Source: Prevotellaceae bacterium (lineage in GTDB: Bacteria > Bacteroidota > Bacteroidia > Bacteroidales > Muribaculaceae). Taken from it: a stretch of DNA of 64,000 nt. The notes beneath the pieces are model-generated. The model did not search any database, was not told the origin of the DNA, and saw nothing but the letters and a program-made list of their open reading frames with translations. The stretch is taken from positions 60,059 through 124,058 of the forward strand of contig JAETNS010000010.1 in the NCBI GenBank assembly GCA_021772015.1, written 5' to 3'. Shown here piece after piece: positions 51,428 to 60,648 of the stretch (position 1 is its first letter; each line of letters opens with the position of its first letter). The translations under genes were made by a program, and so were the position numbers.

Positions 51428-53920
51428 ATGAACAAGAAACTTCTCTTAGCCACACTGGCAGCAATGGCCTCATCCGGCCTCTGCGCTAAACACCTCACGC
51501 CACAGGAAGCCCTGTCGCGAGCAATGTCACAACCTGAAATCAGGATGGGTAAAGCTCCCGCCGCATCATCGATGGAGATCAGGCGAATACTCCTTAACCC
51601 TGACGACGCGGCAACGGTGTATATGTTTGCCGGGGATGGAAACGCGATAATAGTTCCGGCTGACGACCGGGTCGCCCCCATACTGGGCTACATCGAGGGC
51701 TACGCCGAAGGAGAGATACCTCCGCAGATGGAATGGTGGCTAAGCGAATATTCCCGTCAGATCGACCTGCTTCTTGCACAACCCGATACCGGGACAGGGC
51801 TCTATGTGACATCCCGCGCCAATGCAGCTCCCGACAACAAGACACCGATCGCCCCGATGGTGACGACCCGGTGGAACCAAGACAGCCCCTACAATTACGA
51901 CTGTCCTGTCGTCGGAGGGAAAAAAGCCATGACTGGCTGTGTCGCGACAGCCGCAGCGCAGGTGATGAAATACCACAATTATCCCCCAGAAGGGACAGGG
52001 ACAATATCATACCGGGACAACACAACCACACGCACCCTGCAGCTCGACGGCACTCCCTTCGACTGGGACAACATGATCGACAACTATTCCCTGAACTACA
52101 ACACCGTACAGCGCAACGCCGTAGCTTACCTGATGAAAGCTGTAGGCTACGCCTCACAGATGAATTACGGCACAGATGTGTCGGGCGCACAGTCGGAGAA
52201 TATGCTGACAGGCATCAAAAAATATTTCGGTTACAACAGCAACGCCACCATGCTCAACCGAAATGATTACCCCCTCGCCGACTGGGAAAACATCATATAC
52301 GAGAACCTCCAGAAAGTCGGGCCGGTATATTACGCCGGATCGGACAACATCCAGGGCGGCCACGCTTTCGTGTGCGACGGATACTCCTCCGACGGTTTCT
52401 TCCATTTCAACTGGGGATGGGGAGGAGCTTATGACGGCTATTTCAAGCTTACCGCCCTCAATCCCGAAGGCCAGGGGATCGGAGGCAACACCGGAGGCTT
52501 CAACCTCAACCAAAGAATCGTCATCAATTTCACCACTCCGGACGGCCAGACAATCGACCTGCCGGCGACATCACCCATCACACTGACCGGCAACCTGACC
52601 GCGTGGAAAGAAAGCGCGACCGAGCTGGCGATTACCTCCGACCAGGCAGAAAGCATGAACGTCTGCGCATACAACAGCTCAGCCGAGACCGTACAGATCG
52701 AATTCGGCCTCAAGGCTGTCAACATAGCTTCAGGCTCTGAAGCTTTCCAAGGTGAAGGATACAAACGTACATTCATCACCAATCAAGGTGTCGCCGGATT
52801 ATACCTGACAATCCCGGGGAATCTCGAAAATGGCAAATACCGCATGTACCTTGTGGCCCGTTCATACCCATCCGGGGAATGGCTCGAGCTTTCCCACGGA
52901 CTTTCGAATACCGACTATGTGAACGTGACCATCTCAGGAGGATCCATCTCCAACGTCAGCGACGCCCCCGCCGGACAGCTCGAAGCATCCGGTATCGACA
53001 TCCAGTCCTCAATCTATGTCGGTTACCCCATGAGGCTCTCGTACACTGTCAGCAACAATTCCTCGACAGAGATATACGACGGACTCATGCCTTATCTGTT
53101 CACCATCTCCAACGGGCAGCCCCAAGTAAAAGCGATGGGTGAGGCAATTGCCGTCGACATGATGCCCGGAGAGTCAGTCGACATGAATGTTATCCCCACC
53201 TTATATGCCCTCCAGGGAGCCTCCTCATTCTCCGGATCGGCGTATCTCGGGATTGTTTCATACAATACCGGAGCGATACTGGCATATGTGCCGGTTACAG
53301 TACAGCCGGCTCCCACCTCGATATCAGCCTCCTCAACCGGTTTTTCCATGAACGGCGACCGCAACGCGGCTGATGCCAACAATCTGGAGTTCAACTGCGG
53401 CCTGAAAGTCACAAAAGGCTATTGGGCGGCTCCATTGACAGTATATATCTGTTCATTGGGCGGCGAAGTGCTTCATACCCTCTCCTCCTCCGAAACATAT
53501 TTCCTTGATGCAGGCGGTTCAGCATCCGCAACCGTGAGCGGCAGCTTCCCCTCTGGAGTGCAAGGCCAACAATATACCGCCATTTTTGGATATATCAAAA
53601 ACAGCTATTATGTCGAGACCCTGTCGTATATGTCTTTCAAGATCGGCAACGCCTATTCAGGAATCGACATGACATCAGCCGACGCGGAAGCCCAGGTGCA
53701 GATCGTCACAGACCGTGCCGCCGGGCAAATCGTCGTGACCGCCCCCTGCGACATCTTGTCGATCGAATCCTATTCCCTTGACGGCAGGCTCCTGTCGCCG
53801 GAAATCTCTATCGACGGTTGCCGCGCGGAAGTATCACTCTCCTCCATTCCATCCGGCGTGATCCTGGTGAAAGTGACATTGGCAGACTCGACCTCGACTG
53901 TCACCAAGATTGTCAAATAA
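51428..53920 (+). CDS. C10-family cysteine protease (streptopain-like), copy 1
   Basis: The protein has 830 residues: a signal peptide (1-19); an inhibitory propeptide (about 20-130) that repeats the theme of the SpeB prodomain; then the peptidase domain. That domain has TGCVATAAAQVMKY (Cys171 nucleophile), GGHAFVCDGY (His312) and HFNWGWGGAYDGYF supplying the remaining active-site residues. Beta-rich C-terminal domains follow (about 390-750), then a final 80 residues resembling a type IX sorting domain (SIESYSLDGRLL, SGVILVKVTL). Relatives include SpeB, PrtT and interpain A, secreted proteases that attack host proteins. A second copy follows directly. Confidence 0.92.
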   Translation: MNKKLLLATLAAMASSGLCAKHLTPQEALSRAMSQPEIRMGKAPAASSMEIRRILLNPDDAATVYMFAGDGNAIIVPADDRVAPILGYIEGYAEGEIPPQMEWWLSEYSRQIDLLLAQPDTGTGLYVTSRANAAPDNKTPIAPMVTTRWNQDSPYNYDCPVVGGKKAMTGCVATAAAQVMKYHNYPPEGTGTISYRDNTTTRTLQLDGTPFDWDNMIDNYSLNYNTVQRNAVAYLMKAVGYASQMNYGTDVSGAQSENMLTGIKKYFGYNSNATMLNRNDYPLADWENIIYENLQKVGPVYYAGSDNIQGGHAFVCDGYSSDGFFHFNWGWGGAYDGYFKLTALNPEGQGIGGNTGGFNLNQRIVINFTTPDGQTIDLPATSPITLTGNLTAWKESATELAITSDQAESMNVCAYNSSAETVQIEFGLKAVNIASGSEAFQGEGYKRTFITNQGVAGLYLTIPGNLENGKYRMYLVARSYPSGEWLELSHGLSNTDYVNVTISGGSISNVSDAPAGQLEASGIDIQSSIYVGYPMRLSYTVSNNSSTEIYDGLMPYLFTISNGQPQVKAMGEAIAVDMMPGESVDMNVIPTLYALQGASSFSGSAYLGIVSYNTGAILAYVPVTVQPAPTSISASSTGFSMNGDRNAADANNLEFNCGLKVTKGYWAAPLTVYICSLGGEVLHTLSSSETYFLDAGGSASATVSGSFPSGVQGQQYTAIFGYIKNSYYVETLSYMSFKIGNAYSGIDMTSADAEAQVQIVTDRAAGQIVVTAPCDILSIESYSLDGRLLSPEISIDGCRAEVSLSSIPSGVILVKVTLADSTSTVTKIVK

Positions 53921-53949
53921 CCCGCATGAACAATCAATCATAAAACAAC

Positions 53950-53986
53950 AAGGATGCCGTCAGCCTACACAATTGACGGCATCCTT
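53950..53986 (+). terminator. Terminator between the two C10 proteases
   Basis: AAGGATGCCGTCA (53950-53962) pairs perfectly with TGACGGCATCCTT (53974-53986), loop 11 nt, followed by GGTTTCT. It separates the two protease genes, although the second starts only 21 nt later. Confidence 0.75.
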
Positions 53987-54007
53987 GGTTTCTAAAAAAC
54001 ATCCCCA

Positions 54008-56557
54008 ATGAAGAAAATAATTTTACTATTGGCTGCCACAGCGACCGCAATCACGCTCCCGGCCACCCCGTTGACACCGGAAGAAGCTCTCTCTCGCATC
54101 TCCGAATCGGAGGGAGGAGCACGACGCAGCCCTCTTATGGGAAATCCCGAGCTTATACAGACTGTCATGACCCCCGGCAATACTCCGGCTGTCTATCTCT
54201 TCTCGAATCGAGACAATTCAATCATGTTTGTCGGAGCCGACGACGTGGCCGTCCCATTGCTTGGTTACACCGAATCGGACATCTCCGGCGAGATGCCGCC
54301 GCAGATGAAATGGTGGCTGGAGGAATACGCCCGTGAAATAGAGCATGCAAACAAGGCCGTCGGCAGACGTCAGTTTGCCGACGGCCCCGGTGAGGCGGTC
54401 GCCTCACCGGCTGCCGCGCCTGCAAGACCCGCTGTGTGGAACTTCGTCTCTACCAAATGGGATCAGGACAGTCCTTACAATGATCTATGCCCGACTGTCG
54501 ATGGCAAGCATTGCTATACCGGATGCACCGCTACGGCCGCCGCACAGATCATCAACTATCACAAATTCCCGGAAAAGGGGACCGGCACCAAGAGCTACAC
54601 TCCCAACGAAGGAGCATCGGGAACCGGACTTTACACCTCTCCCCTCACACTTGACCTGTCAGCCATCACATTCGACTGGGACAACATGCTCAACTCCTAC
54701 GACGGAAACGCGACATCCGCCCAGAAGAAAGCCGTGGCGACCCTTATGCAGGCTGTCGGCTACATCGCCGAGATGAATTACGGGATTTATGGATCGGGGG
54801 CCGCTTCCTCGGTCTGTCTCGCCGGTATGAAAGAATACATGGGATATAATGAAGCCGGAATGACCCTTGACAGGAATAATTTTTCCCGCACCGCATGGGA
54901 AAACATGGTGTATGAGAACATCAAAAATGTCGGTCCCGTGCTGTATTCAGGTTTCAACCTCACATCCGCAGGCCATGCCTTCGTATGCGACGGATATTAT
55001 GACGGCTACTTCCATTTCAATTGGGGATGGGGTGGATCATATGACGGATTCTTCAAACTTACCGCCCTCACCCCGGTTGGAGAAGGCATCGGGGGAAATG
55101 GCTCGGGAGACTACAGTTTCAATCAGAACGCAGTTTTCAATATCGCCAAGCCTGACGGAAACACAATTGACATCAACATCCCTGACTTCACCACACGAGG
55201 AAATCTTACCGGATCTGTATCCGGAACCACAATGACCGTCACATCCGACCAGAACTGGGTAGTGTCGAACACCTCCAACCGTACCATAAAAGCGACATTC
55301 GCCCTGAAAATCGTCGGAGAGAACGGAGAGTCACAAATTGTCCGCTGGTATTACTCATACAGCGAGTTACAACCGGGCTACGGATTCAACAAACTGGAGT
55401 TCCAACTCCCCTCAGATCTTGCTGACGGCTCATACAAGGTTTATCTCATCTTCAAAGAATACGGCGCGCCTGATTCTGATTTCCAGCAGGCAGCCCACAC
55501 GTTAGGTTCGGTCGATTATGTCGACCTTACGGTTTCCGGAGGAAACTTCACAGCTACAGATGTCGCTCCCGCCCATCTGGAGATTTCCGACTTCGAGCTG
55601 TTGACACCTCTGTATCTCTTCACCGATTTCAAACTTTCATACAGAGTGTCAAACAACTCCGGAATGGAGATCCTCGACGGTGTGCAGCCGATCATCTACA
55701 CCAAGTCAGCCAACGCCCCGGGCAACTCCGGAATCGCTCTTCTGGCTGCGACTTCAACACCTCCCGCCGTTGGAGACGGAATGCTCTATGATCTGATGCC
55801 GGGAGAAAGCGAGCAGACCGAACAGACCACCGGCATGACCTGCTATGTATCTTCGGTTCCGTCAGGACAAATATACCTTGGGCTCCGTTCATCCAACACC
55901 GGCGAGATCCTTGCGGAAAAAGCCGTGACCCTCGGAGCAAAGCCGGCATCTCCCACTCTCACGCAGACCTCTTTCTCTTATGACGGCGACGCGTCGAAAG
56001 CTGATGCAAACGACCTGCGGTTCAATCTCGGAGTCCGCTGTACTTCGGGTTATCTCTCCAGCCCCCTGCGAGTATACATATTCCCTGCCGGTGGCGGCTC
56101 CTCCATTGCCGGCATATCCTCACATGACATATTCCTGGAAGCCGGTAAATCCACAACGACGACCGTCAACGGACAATTCCCGGAAGGGGTCGCCGGCCAG
56201 AGCTACAGGGCCTACTCTTATTACCTAAAAGACAACTCTCTGACACAATTGTCCGGCTCACCGGTGAATTTCACGATAAGCAAGGCTGTCTCCGAAATCG
56301 AAACCGTGGTAGAGGGAGAATCAACCACATCTATCTACGTGGCTTATGACAAACCGACGTCCACACTGATTGTCAATGCTCCCTCTGAAATCGAATCTGT
56401 TGCGGCATATGCCACTGATGGCCGCGTTGCCTCCATTGAAAACGCGATCGACGACAATCATGCGACGATTTCCATTTCAGACACCACATCCGGAATAATC
56501 ATCGTGAAGGTGACACTGAAAGACGGGTCATCGATTGTCGAGAAGCTCGCGAAGTAA
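54008..56557 (+). CDS. C10-family cysteine protease (streptopain-like), copy 2
   Basis: The 849-residue paralogue of the preceding gene has the same order of parts: signal peptide, propeptide, peptidase domain with TGCTATAAAQIINY (Cys173), AGHAFVCDGY (His323) and HFNWGWGGSYDGFF, beta domains and a sorting-like C-terminus (SGIIIVKVTLKDG). An insertion of about 15 residues rich in Ala and Pro (about 137-151) lies between propeptide and peptidase. The copies are clearly diverged at many positions, so the duplication is old. It has no promoter I can recognise between the terminator and the ATG (21 nt), so it may depend on read-through. Confidence 0.92.
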   Translation: MKKIILLLAATATAITLPATPLTPEEALSRISESEGGARRSPLMGNPELIQTVMTPGNTPAVYLFSNRDNSIMFVGADDVAVPLLGYTESDISGEMPPQMKWWLEEYAREIEHANKAVGRRQFADGPGEAVASPAAAPARPAVWNFVSTKWDQDSPYNDLCPTVDGKHCYTGCTATAAAQIINYHKFPEKGTGTKSYTPNEGASGTGLYTSPLTLDLSAITFDWDNMLNSYDGNATSAQKKAVATLMQAVGYIAEMNYGIYGSGAASSVCLAGMKEYMGYNEAGMTLDRNNFSRTAWENMVYENIKNVGPVLYSGFNLTSAGHAFVCDGYYDGYFHFNWGWGGSYDGFFKLTALTPVGEGIGGNGSGDYSFNQNAVFNIAKPDGNTIDINIPDFTTRGNLTGSVSGTTMTVTSDQNWVVSNTSNRTIKATFALKIVGENGESQIVRWYYSYSELQPGYGFNKLEFQLPSDLADGSYKVYLIFKEYGAPDSDFQQAAHTLGSVDYVDLTVSGGNFTATDVAPAHLEISDFELLTPLYLFTDFKLSYRVSNNSGMEILDGVQPIIYTKSANAPGNSGIALLAATSTPPAVGDGMLYDLMPGESEQTEQTTGMTCYVSSVPSGQIYLGLRSSNTGEILAEKAVTLGAKPASPTLTQTSFSYDGDASKADANDLRFNLGVRCTSGYLSSPLRVYIFPAGGGSSIAGISSHDIFLEAGKSTTTTVNGQFPEGVAGQSYRAYSYYLKDNSLTQLSGSPVNFTISKAVSEIETVVEGESTTSIYVAYDKPTSTLIVNAPSEIESVAAYATDGRVASIENAIDDNHATISISDTTSGIIIVKVTLKDGSSIVEKLAK

Positions 56558-56574
56558 GTGTCTGTAATAACCGG

Positions 56575-56646
56575 AATCCCGGTCAAGGTGTTTAGAATCT
56601 GTTCAATGACAATTGTCAGACAACCTCTTAAACTTTGACCGGGATT
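56575..56646. repeat. 12-bp inverted repeat after the second C10 protease
   Basis: AATCCCGGTCAA (56575-56586) pairs perfectly with TTGACCGGGATT (56635-56646), with 48 nt between. No T-run follows the right arm. It may be a loose terminator or a regulatory site. Confidence 0.45.
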
Positions 56647-56700
56647 TACGGTCAAAAAAACAATGGCCACACAAATCATTGCCAAACAACAAACGATCTC

Positions 56701-57282
56701 ATGATCACAACCCCCATACTCAAATTAGCACTTACAGCTATAGCAGCCATCGCTACAGCCGGCTGCACATCAAACCGTGCGGTGAACCACGATGGCAGCA
56801 CAACAGAGGAAACCACTTCAGACGTGACAGACACAGTCCTGCCCGCGCAGTTAAAAATAAATCCCGACTCCATGAAACAGACTCTGATCCCTTCACAAGG
56901 GCCTGCCGGCATGATGCCAAAGGCCATTCTTTACAAGACCTCCGGCGATTTCCTCTACAATGTCCCGGTACAGATCAACGCCGACGGCTCATTGATAAGC
57001 TACCCGGCACCATCCGATATCCCCGAAAACGCAACCCCGGTGAAACTTAAAAGCGGATGGATGATCAGCCCTGTAGGGGTAGGGAAGAACACCACATTCA
57101 CCACCTACACCTATGACGAGTACCGCAAGCTTGAGAAGGCCCCGTCTCCCGAAGAAATACTCAAAGCGGTGATCCCCGGCTCAAGGGTGACAATCACGAT
57201 ACAAGCGCCCATGACTCTCCAGCAGGCTCTTGCTGATCCCGATGCTGTCGACCGCTACTTGTCCCCCACCCCAAGACAGTAA
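56701..57282 (+). CDS. Hypothetical lipoprotein
   Basis: I start at ATG 56701 (193 residues), because it gives a clean lipoprotein signal with TAGC (Cys22); an upstream in-frame ATG at 56635 would put a polar 22-residue stretch before it. The mature protein has a Thr/Ser-rich spacer, then a compact domain of about 140 residues with no family I recognise. The residues after the lipid cysteine are polar and not acidic, so periplasmic-facing anchoring is likely. It is followed after 5 nt by rnz. Confidence 0.7.
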   Translation: MITTPILKLALTAIAAIATAGCTSNRAVNHDGSTTEETTSDVTDTVLPAQLKINPDSMKQTLIPSQGPAGMMPKAILYKTSGDFLYNVPVQINADGSLISYPAPSDIPENATPVKLKSGWMISPVGVGKNTTFTTYTYDEYRKLEKAPSPEEILKAVIPGSRVTITIQAPMTLQQALADPDAVDRYLSPTPRQ

Positions 57283-57287
57283 GGAAA

Positions 57288-58211
57288 GTGGCGGGGAAAA
57301 GCAATCTGACATTAAATATACTGGGGTGTGGTTCAGCCACCCCCTCACGCCGTCATCTGCCTGCCTGTCAGGTAATAGAGCATAACCGCGAACTGATCAT
57401 GATCGACTGCGGAGAGGGCGCTCAGAGGAGCATGATGCTTCAAGGACTAAGCTTCACGCGTCTTAGGCACATCTTCATATCCCATCTCCACGGCGATCAT
57501 TGCCTCGGGCTGCCGGGACTCCTCTCCACATTGTCGCTGCATCAGATGGGTGGCACCCTGACTGTCCACACATTCGCGGATGGAGCGGAGATTTTCCAAA
57601 AGATGATAGATTTCTTCTGCAGGGAGCGATCGTTCGACCTACAGTTCAACATACTCGATCCTGTTTGCCGTCAGGTGGCACTCGATACCAAGAGCCTCTC
57701 CGTGGAGACATTCCCGCTGCGCCACCGTGTACCAACAGTCGGATTCCTGATCAAGGAGAAGCCCAAGCCGCGTCATATCATCTCAGACGCTGTGAAATTT
57801 TTCAACGTGCCGGTCTCCCGCATGAAAGAGATCAAGGAGGGAGCCGACTTCGTCACCCCTGACGGCCAAGTAATCGTCAATTCCCGCCTCACCCGCGAAG
57901 CAGACCCTTCGGCAAGTTACGCCTACTGCTCCGACACCCTATTTGACCGTACCCTCTCAGAGATAGTCAAAGGAGTGGACCTGCTGTATCATGAGGCTAC
58001 ATATGCTGATGACTCGCAGGCAAAGGCGCGCGAACGATTCCACTCCACAGCCTCCCAGGCCGCCAGAATCGCCCGCGACGCGGGGGTAGGCAAACTTTTG
58101 CTCGGACATTACTCAAAGGCATACAAAGATGAGAACCGACATCTTGAGGAAGCCAGAAAGATTTTCCCGGAAACCGTTCTCGCCAACGAAGGGATGAAAA
58201 TCGACATATGA
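57288..58211 (+). CDS. rnz: Ribonuclease Z
   Basis: The 307-residue protein begins with GTG 57288, preceded by AAGGAAA. It is a metallo-beta-lactamase-fold nuclease with the zinc motif HLHGDH (in ISHLHGDHCLGLPGL), the early GxGxATPS motif LGCGSATPSRRH, and later HEATYADD and LGHYS. RNase Z cuts the 3' trailer from tRNA precursors that lack encoded CCA, which fits the CCA-less tRNA-Cys in this window. The next gene begins 12 nt later. Confidence 0.93.
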   Translation: MAGKSNLTLNILGCGSATPSRRHLPACQVIEHNRELIMIDCGEGAQRSMMLQGLSFTRLRHIFISHLHGDHCLGLPGLLSTLSLHQMGGTLTVHTFADGAEIFQKMIDFFCRERSFDLQFNILDPVCRQVALDTKSLSVETFPLRHRVPTVGFLIKEKPKPRHIISDAVKFFNVPVSRMKEIKEGADFVTPDGQVIVNSRLTREADPSASYAYCSDTLFDRTLSEIVKGVDLLYHEATYADDSQAKARERFHSTASQAARIARDAGVGKLLLGHYSKAYKDENRHLEEARKIFPETVLANEGMKIDI

Positions 58212-58223
58212 TCCACCCTCTAA

Positions 58224-58763
58224 ATGTCTGACATTTTCATAAACATGAGCCACAACCTGACCACCGCCACGCCACATTCATTTTTATGCCGGATCCTTTT
58301 GGTTATTTTTCTGACCGCATCCGGATTCTCCCACGCACTCGGAGGTTGCCCCCATTCCGGAAGCTGCCATGATGACCGGATGGATTTCAGCTTTGTAGAC
58401 CGGGAGGGGAACCAACGCACTTTCTTCGGAGTGACCGGATCATTTCCCGACGATTCGACTATATATCTGCTGCTGTTCGACCCGGATTGTGACGATTGCC
58501 ATGAATTGATCGGGAAACTGCGCGCTGACAAAGACCTCAATGAGAAATTGACGCGACAGACCGCCGCCGTGATAGCAATATATCCCGTTGACGAAATACC
58601 CGACGAAAATGACCCGAATCTCGCCGCATACCGACAGGCATGCAAGGAACTGCCATCCGGCTGGATAGTCGGGATCGACAACGGGTCCATATTCTCAAAG
58701 GACTTTTATCAATGGGAGCACCTGCCGAAACTTTTCATATATGACAACAACCACTGCCGCTGA
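58224..58763 (+). CDS. Thioredoxin-fold secreted protein with CxxC, DUF5106-like
   Basis: The 179-residue protein has a hydrophobic segment at about 20-38 that may act as a signal or anchor, followed by a cysteine pair (GCPHSGSC). A thioredoxin-like domain has LLLFDPDCDDCHELIG, with CDDC (Cys89, Cys92) at the position of the active site. It ends in a short YDNNHCR. TlpA/DUF5106-type proteins in Bacteroidota act in periplasmic redox or have unknown roles. The 3' end overlaps the lpxB start by 23 nt. ATG 58245 is an alternative start. Confidence 0.65.
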   Translation: MSDIFINMSHNLTTATPHSFLCRILLVIFLTASGFSHALGGCPHSGSCHDDRMDFSFVDREGNQRTFFGVTGSFPDDSTIYLLLFDPDCDDCHELIGKLRADKDLNEKLTRQTAAVIAIYPVDEIPDENDPNLAAYRQACKELPSGWIVGIDNGSIFSKDFYQWEHLPKLFIYDNNHCR

Positions 58764-59946
58764 CCGCCCCCTGCGGTTCTTCCTCTCCGCCGGAGAGGCT
58801 TCAGGTGATATCCACGGCGCAGGACTACTGCGGGAGCTGTATGCCAGGGCGACCGACAAAGGATACGGTGTCAAGACAACCTTTCTCGGAGGAGACCTCA
58901 TGTCACATGAGACCGGAACCACGCCATTGATCCATTTCAAGGATATGGCATATATGGGATTTGCCGAAGTGATACGGCATCTTCCAGCCATCACACGCAA
59001 TCTGGAAACCGCCAAAAGTGCTATTTCCAATGAACGGCCCGACGCATTGATACTCATCGACTACCCCTCGTTCAACCTGAAACTCGCGCGCCACGCCAAA
59101 TCACTCGGAATCCCGGTATTCTTCTATATATCCCCGAAAGTCTGGGCCTGGAAAGAATGGCGCGTGAAGGAAATGAGCCGTTATTGCGACAAAATCCTCT
59201 CAATCCTGCCCTTCGAGGTCGATTATTTCAAAGGCAAAGGGCTTAATGTCGAGTATGTCGGAAATCCGTCGGTCACGGAGGTAGAGCGCAGGAAAGCCGA
59301 CATGCCATCGCGCGCGGAGTTCAACCTCATACATGGCCTCGACCCGAACAGACCGATCCTCGCCCTGATACCCGGCAGCCGCCGGGGAGAAATAAAAGGC
59401 AACCTGCCGCCAATGGTGGAAGCAGCCCTCGATTATCCGTCGCTCCAGCCGGTAGTGGCAGCCGCGCCCTCTGTCCCGATGGATTTCTATAAGTCGCTGG
59501 ATATTCCCAAGCTGTCCCACATCCCGATACTCACCGGAGCGACATTCGACCTCATGGCTTTTGCCACGGTCGCTCTGGTAACCTCCGGCACAGCCACACT
59601 GGAATGCGCTCTGCTTGGCACTCCGCAGGTGGCATGCTACCGTTCTTCCGGATCAAAACTATTCTATAACATAATGAGCCGTGTGCTCAAATGTCCCCAT
59701 GTGACCCTACCCAATCTCATAGCCAACGGCCTTGACGGAGAGCGTTATGCCAACGAGGTCATCCCCGAGCTGCTGATGCACCATTGCAATCCGGCAGAAC
59801 TGTCATCCTGCCTGGGCCGCCTCCTGCCGGGGCAGGCCGGACGCGGACAGATGCTGGAAGGATACGCCCGCATGAGGAGAAAACTCACGGATTCAGATGC
59901 CCCGGCCCGCGCGGCATCTGTCATACTCGACAACATCGCCGGATGA
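58741..59946 (+). CDS. lpxB: Lipid-A-disaccharide synthase LpxB
   Basis: The 401-residue GT19 enzyme has the N-terminal motif FFLSAGEASGDIHGAGLL, the middle segment VFFYISPKVWAWKEWRV and the C-terminal lobe motif LIPGSRRGEI. It joins UDP-2,3-diacylglucosamine and lipid X to form the lipid A disaccharide at the cytoplasmic membrane. The ATG lies within the end of the thioredoxin-like gene in another frame. The usual Bacteroidales neighbour surE is not present. Confidence 0.94.
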   Translation: MTTTTAADRPLRFFLSAGEASGDIHGAGLLRELYARATDKGYGVKTTFLGGDLMSHETGTTPLIHFKDMAYMGFAEVIRHLPAITRNLETAKSAISNERPDALILIDYPSFNLKLARHAKSLGIPVFFYISPKVWAWKEWRVKEMSRYCDKILSILPFEVDYFKGKGLNVEYVGNPSVTEVERRKADMPSRAEFNLIHGLDPNRPILALIPGSRRGEIKGNLPPMVEAALDYPSLQPVVAAAPSVPMDFYKSLDIPKLSHIPILTGATFDLMAFATVALVTSGTATLECALLGTPQVACYRSSGSKLFYNIMSRVLKCPHVTLPNLIANGLDGERYANEVIPELLMHHCNPAELSSCLGRLLPGQAGRGQMLEGYARMRRKLTDSDAPARAASVILDNIAG

Positions 59947-60017
59947 CATAGGCAGGAGACTATTGCGCCCGGTATTGGCGGAATTGTCTACATTATTTGC
60001 GGAATCAAACGTTTTTG

Positions 60018-60032
60018 CTGGCAAAATGCCAG
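60018..60032. promoter_or_regulatory. CTGGCA-AAA-TGCCAG palindrome upstream of the Lrp-type regulator
   Basis: A perfect 6-bp inverted repeat with a 3-nt centre, 20 nt before the -7 element at 60052. Its place fits an operator, perhaps for autoregulation by the Lrp-type protein; this is inference. Confidence 0.4.
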
Positions 60033-60051
60033 ATTTCAGGAAAATTTTCGC

Positions 60052-60059
60052 TAATTTTG
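60052..60059 (+). promoter_or_regulatory. -7 element for the Lrp-type regulator
   Basis: TAATTTTG in the context TTTCGCTAATTTTGCAG, 67 nt before the ATG. No clear -33 TTTG. Confidence 0.5.
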
Positions 60060-60126
60060 CAGCGACAAGAAATTGATCTGATCCAGATCTTCTTGATTTT
60101 TCGCATATTGCCTATATCATACACTT

Positions 60127-60597
60127 ATGGATAAGATTTCATCCATCGACAACCTCGACCGACAGATTCTGTCAATCGTTATGCATAACGCGCGTATCCC
60201 CTCCAAAGACATCGCTTTGGAATGCGGAGTGTCGCGAGCAGCCATACACCAGCGTATCCAGCGGATGATAGAGCTTGGCATCATCACCGGTTCCGGCTAC
60301 ACGGTAAATCCGAAACTGCTCGGATATTCCACCTGCACTTACATCGGTGTAAACCTTGAGCGCGGAGCGATGTACAAAGATGTGGTCCCTGAACTCGAAA
60401 AGATCCCGGAAGTGATCGAATGCCACTTCACCACCGGGCCTTACACAATGCTCATTAAACTGTTCGTCAGAGACAACGAGCATCTTATGGAACTGTTAAA
60501 CAAAAAGATACAGATGATCAGAGGGGTCACAGGCACCGAAACCCTGATCTCGCTCGACAACTCCATCTACCGTACCATACCCCTCCAGGATGACTGA
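60127..60597 (+). CDS. Lrp/AsnC-family transcription regulator
   Basis: The 156-residue protein has an N-terminal winged helix-turn-helix (DNLDRQILSIVMHNARIPSK, with SRAAIHQRIQRM as recognition region, about 40-55). A C-terminal RAM domain (about 75-145) contains the effector-binding stretch IECHFTTGPYTMLIKLFV. Lrp family members respond to amino acids and form octamers. The target is unknown; a palindrome at 60018 may be its own site. A sugar-modification gene pair follows after 51 nt. Confidence 0.88.
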   Translation: MDKISSIDNLDRQILSIVMHNARIPSKDIALECGVSRAAIHQRIQRMIELGIITGSGYTVNPKLLGYSTCTYIGVNLERGAMYKDVVPELEKIPEVIECHFTTGPYTMLIKLFVRDNEHLMELLNKKIQMIRGVTGTETLISLDNSIYRTIPLQDD

Positions 60598-60648
60598 GGG
60601 AGACAACTATAATCCGGAGTCCCATATAAACATATACCAGTCAGCGCC

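Noticed and set aside
57361..57380. CTGCCTGTCAGG in rnz, also found in the arm of the 14061 palindrome
   Set aside because: A 12-nt match within coding sequence without the rest of the arm; treated as chance.
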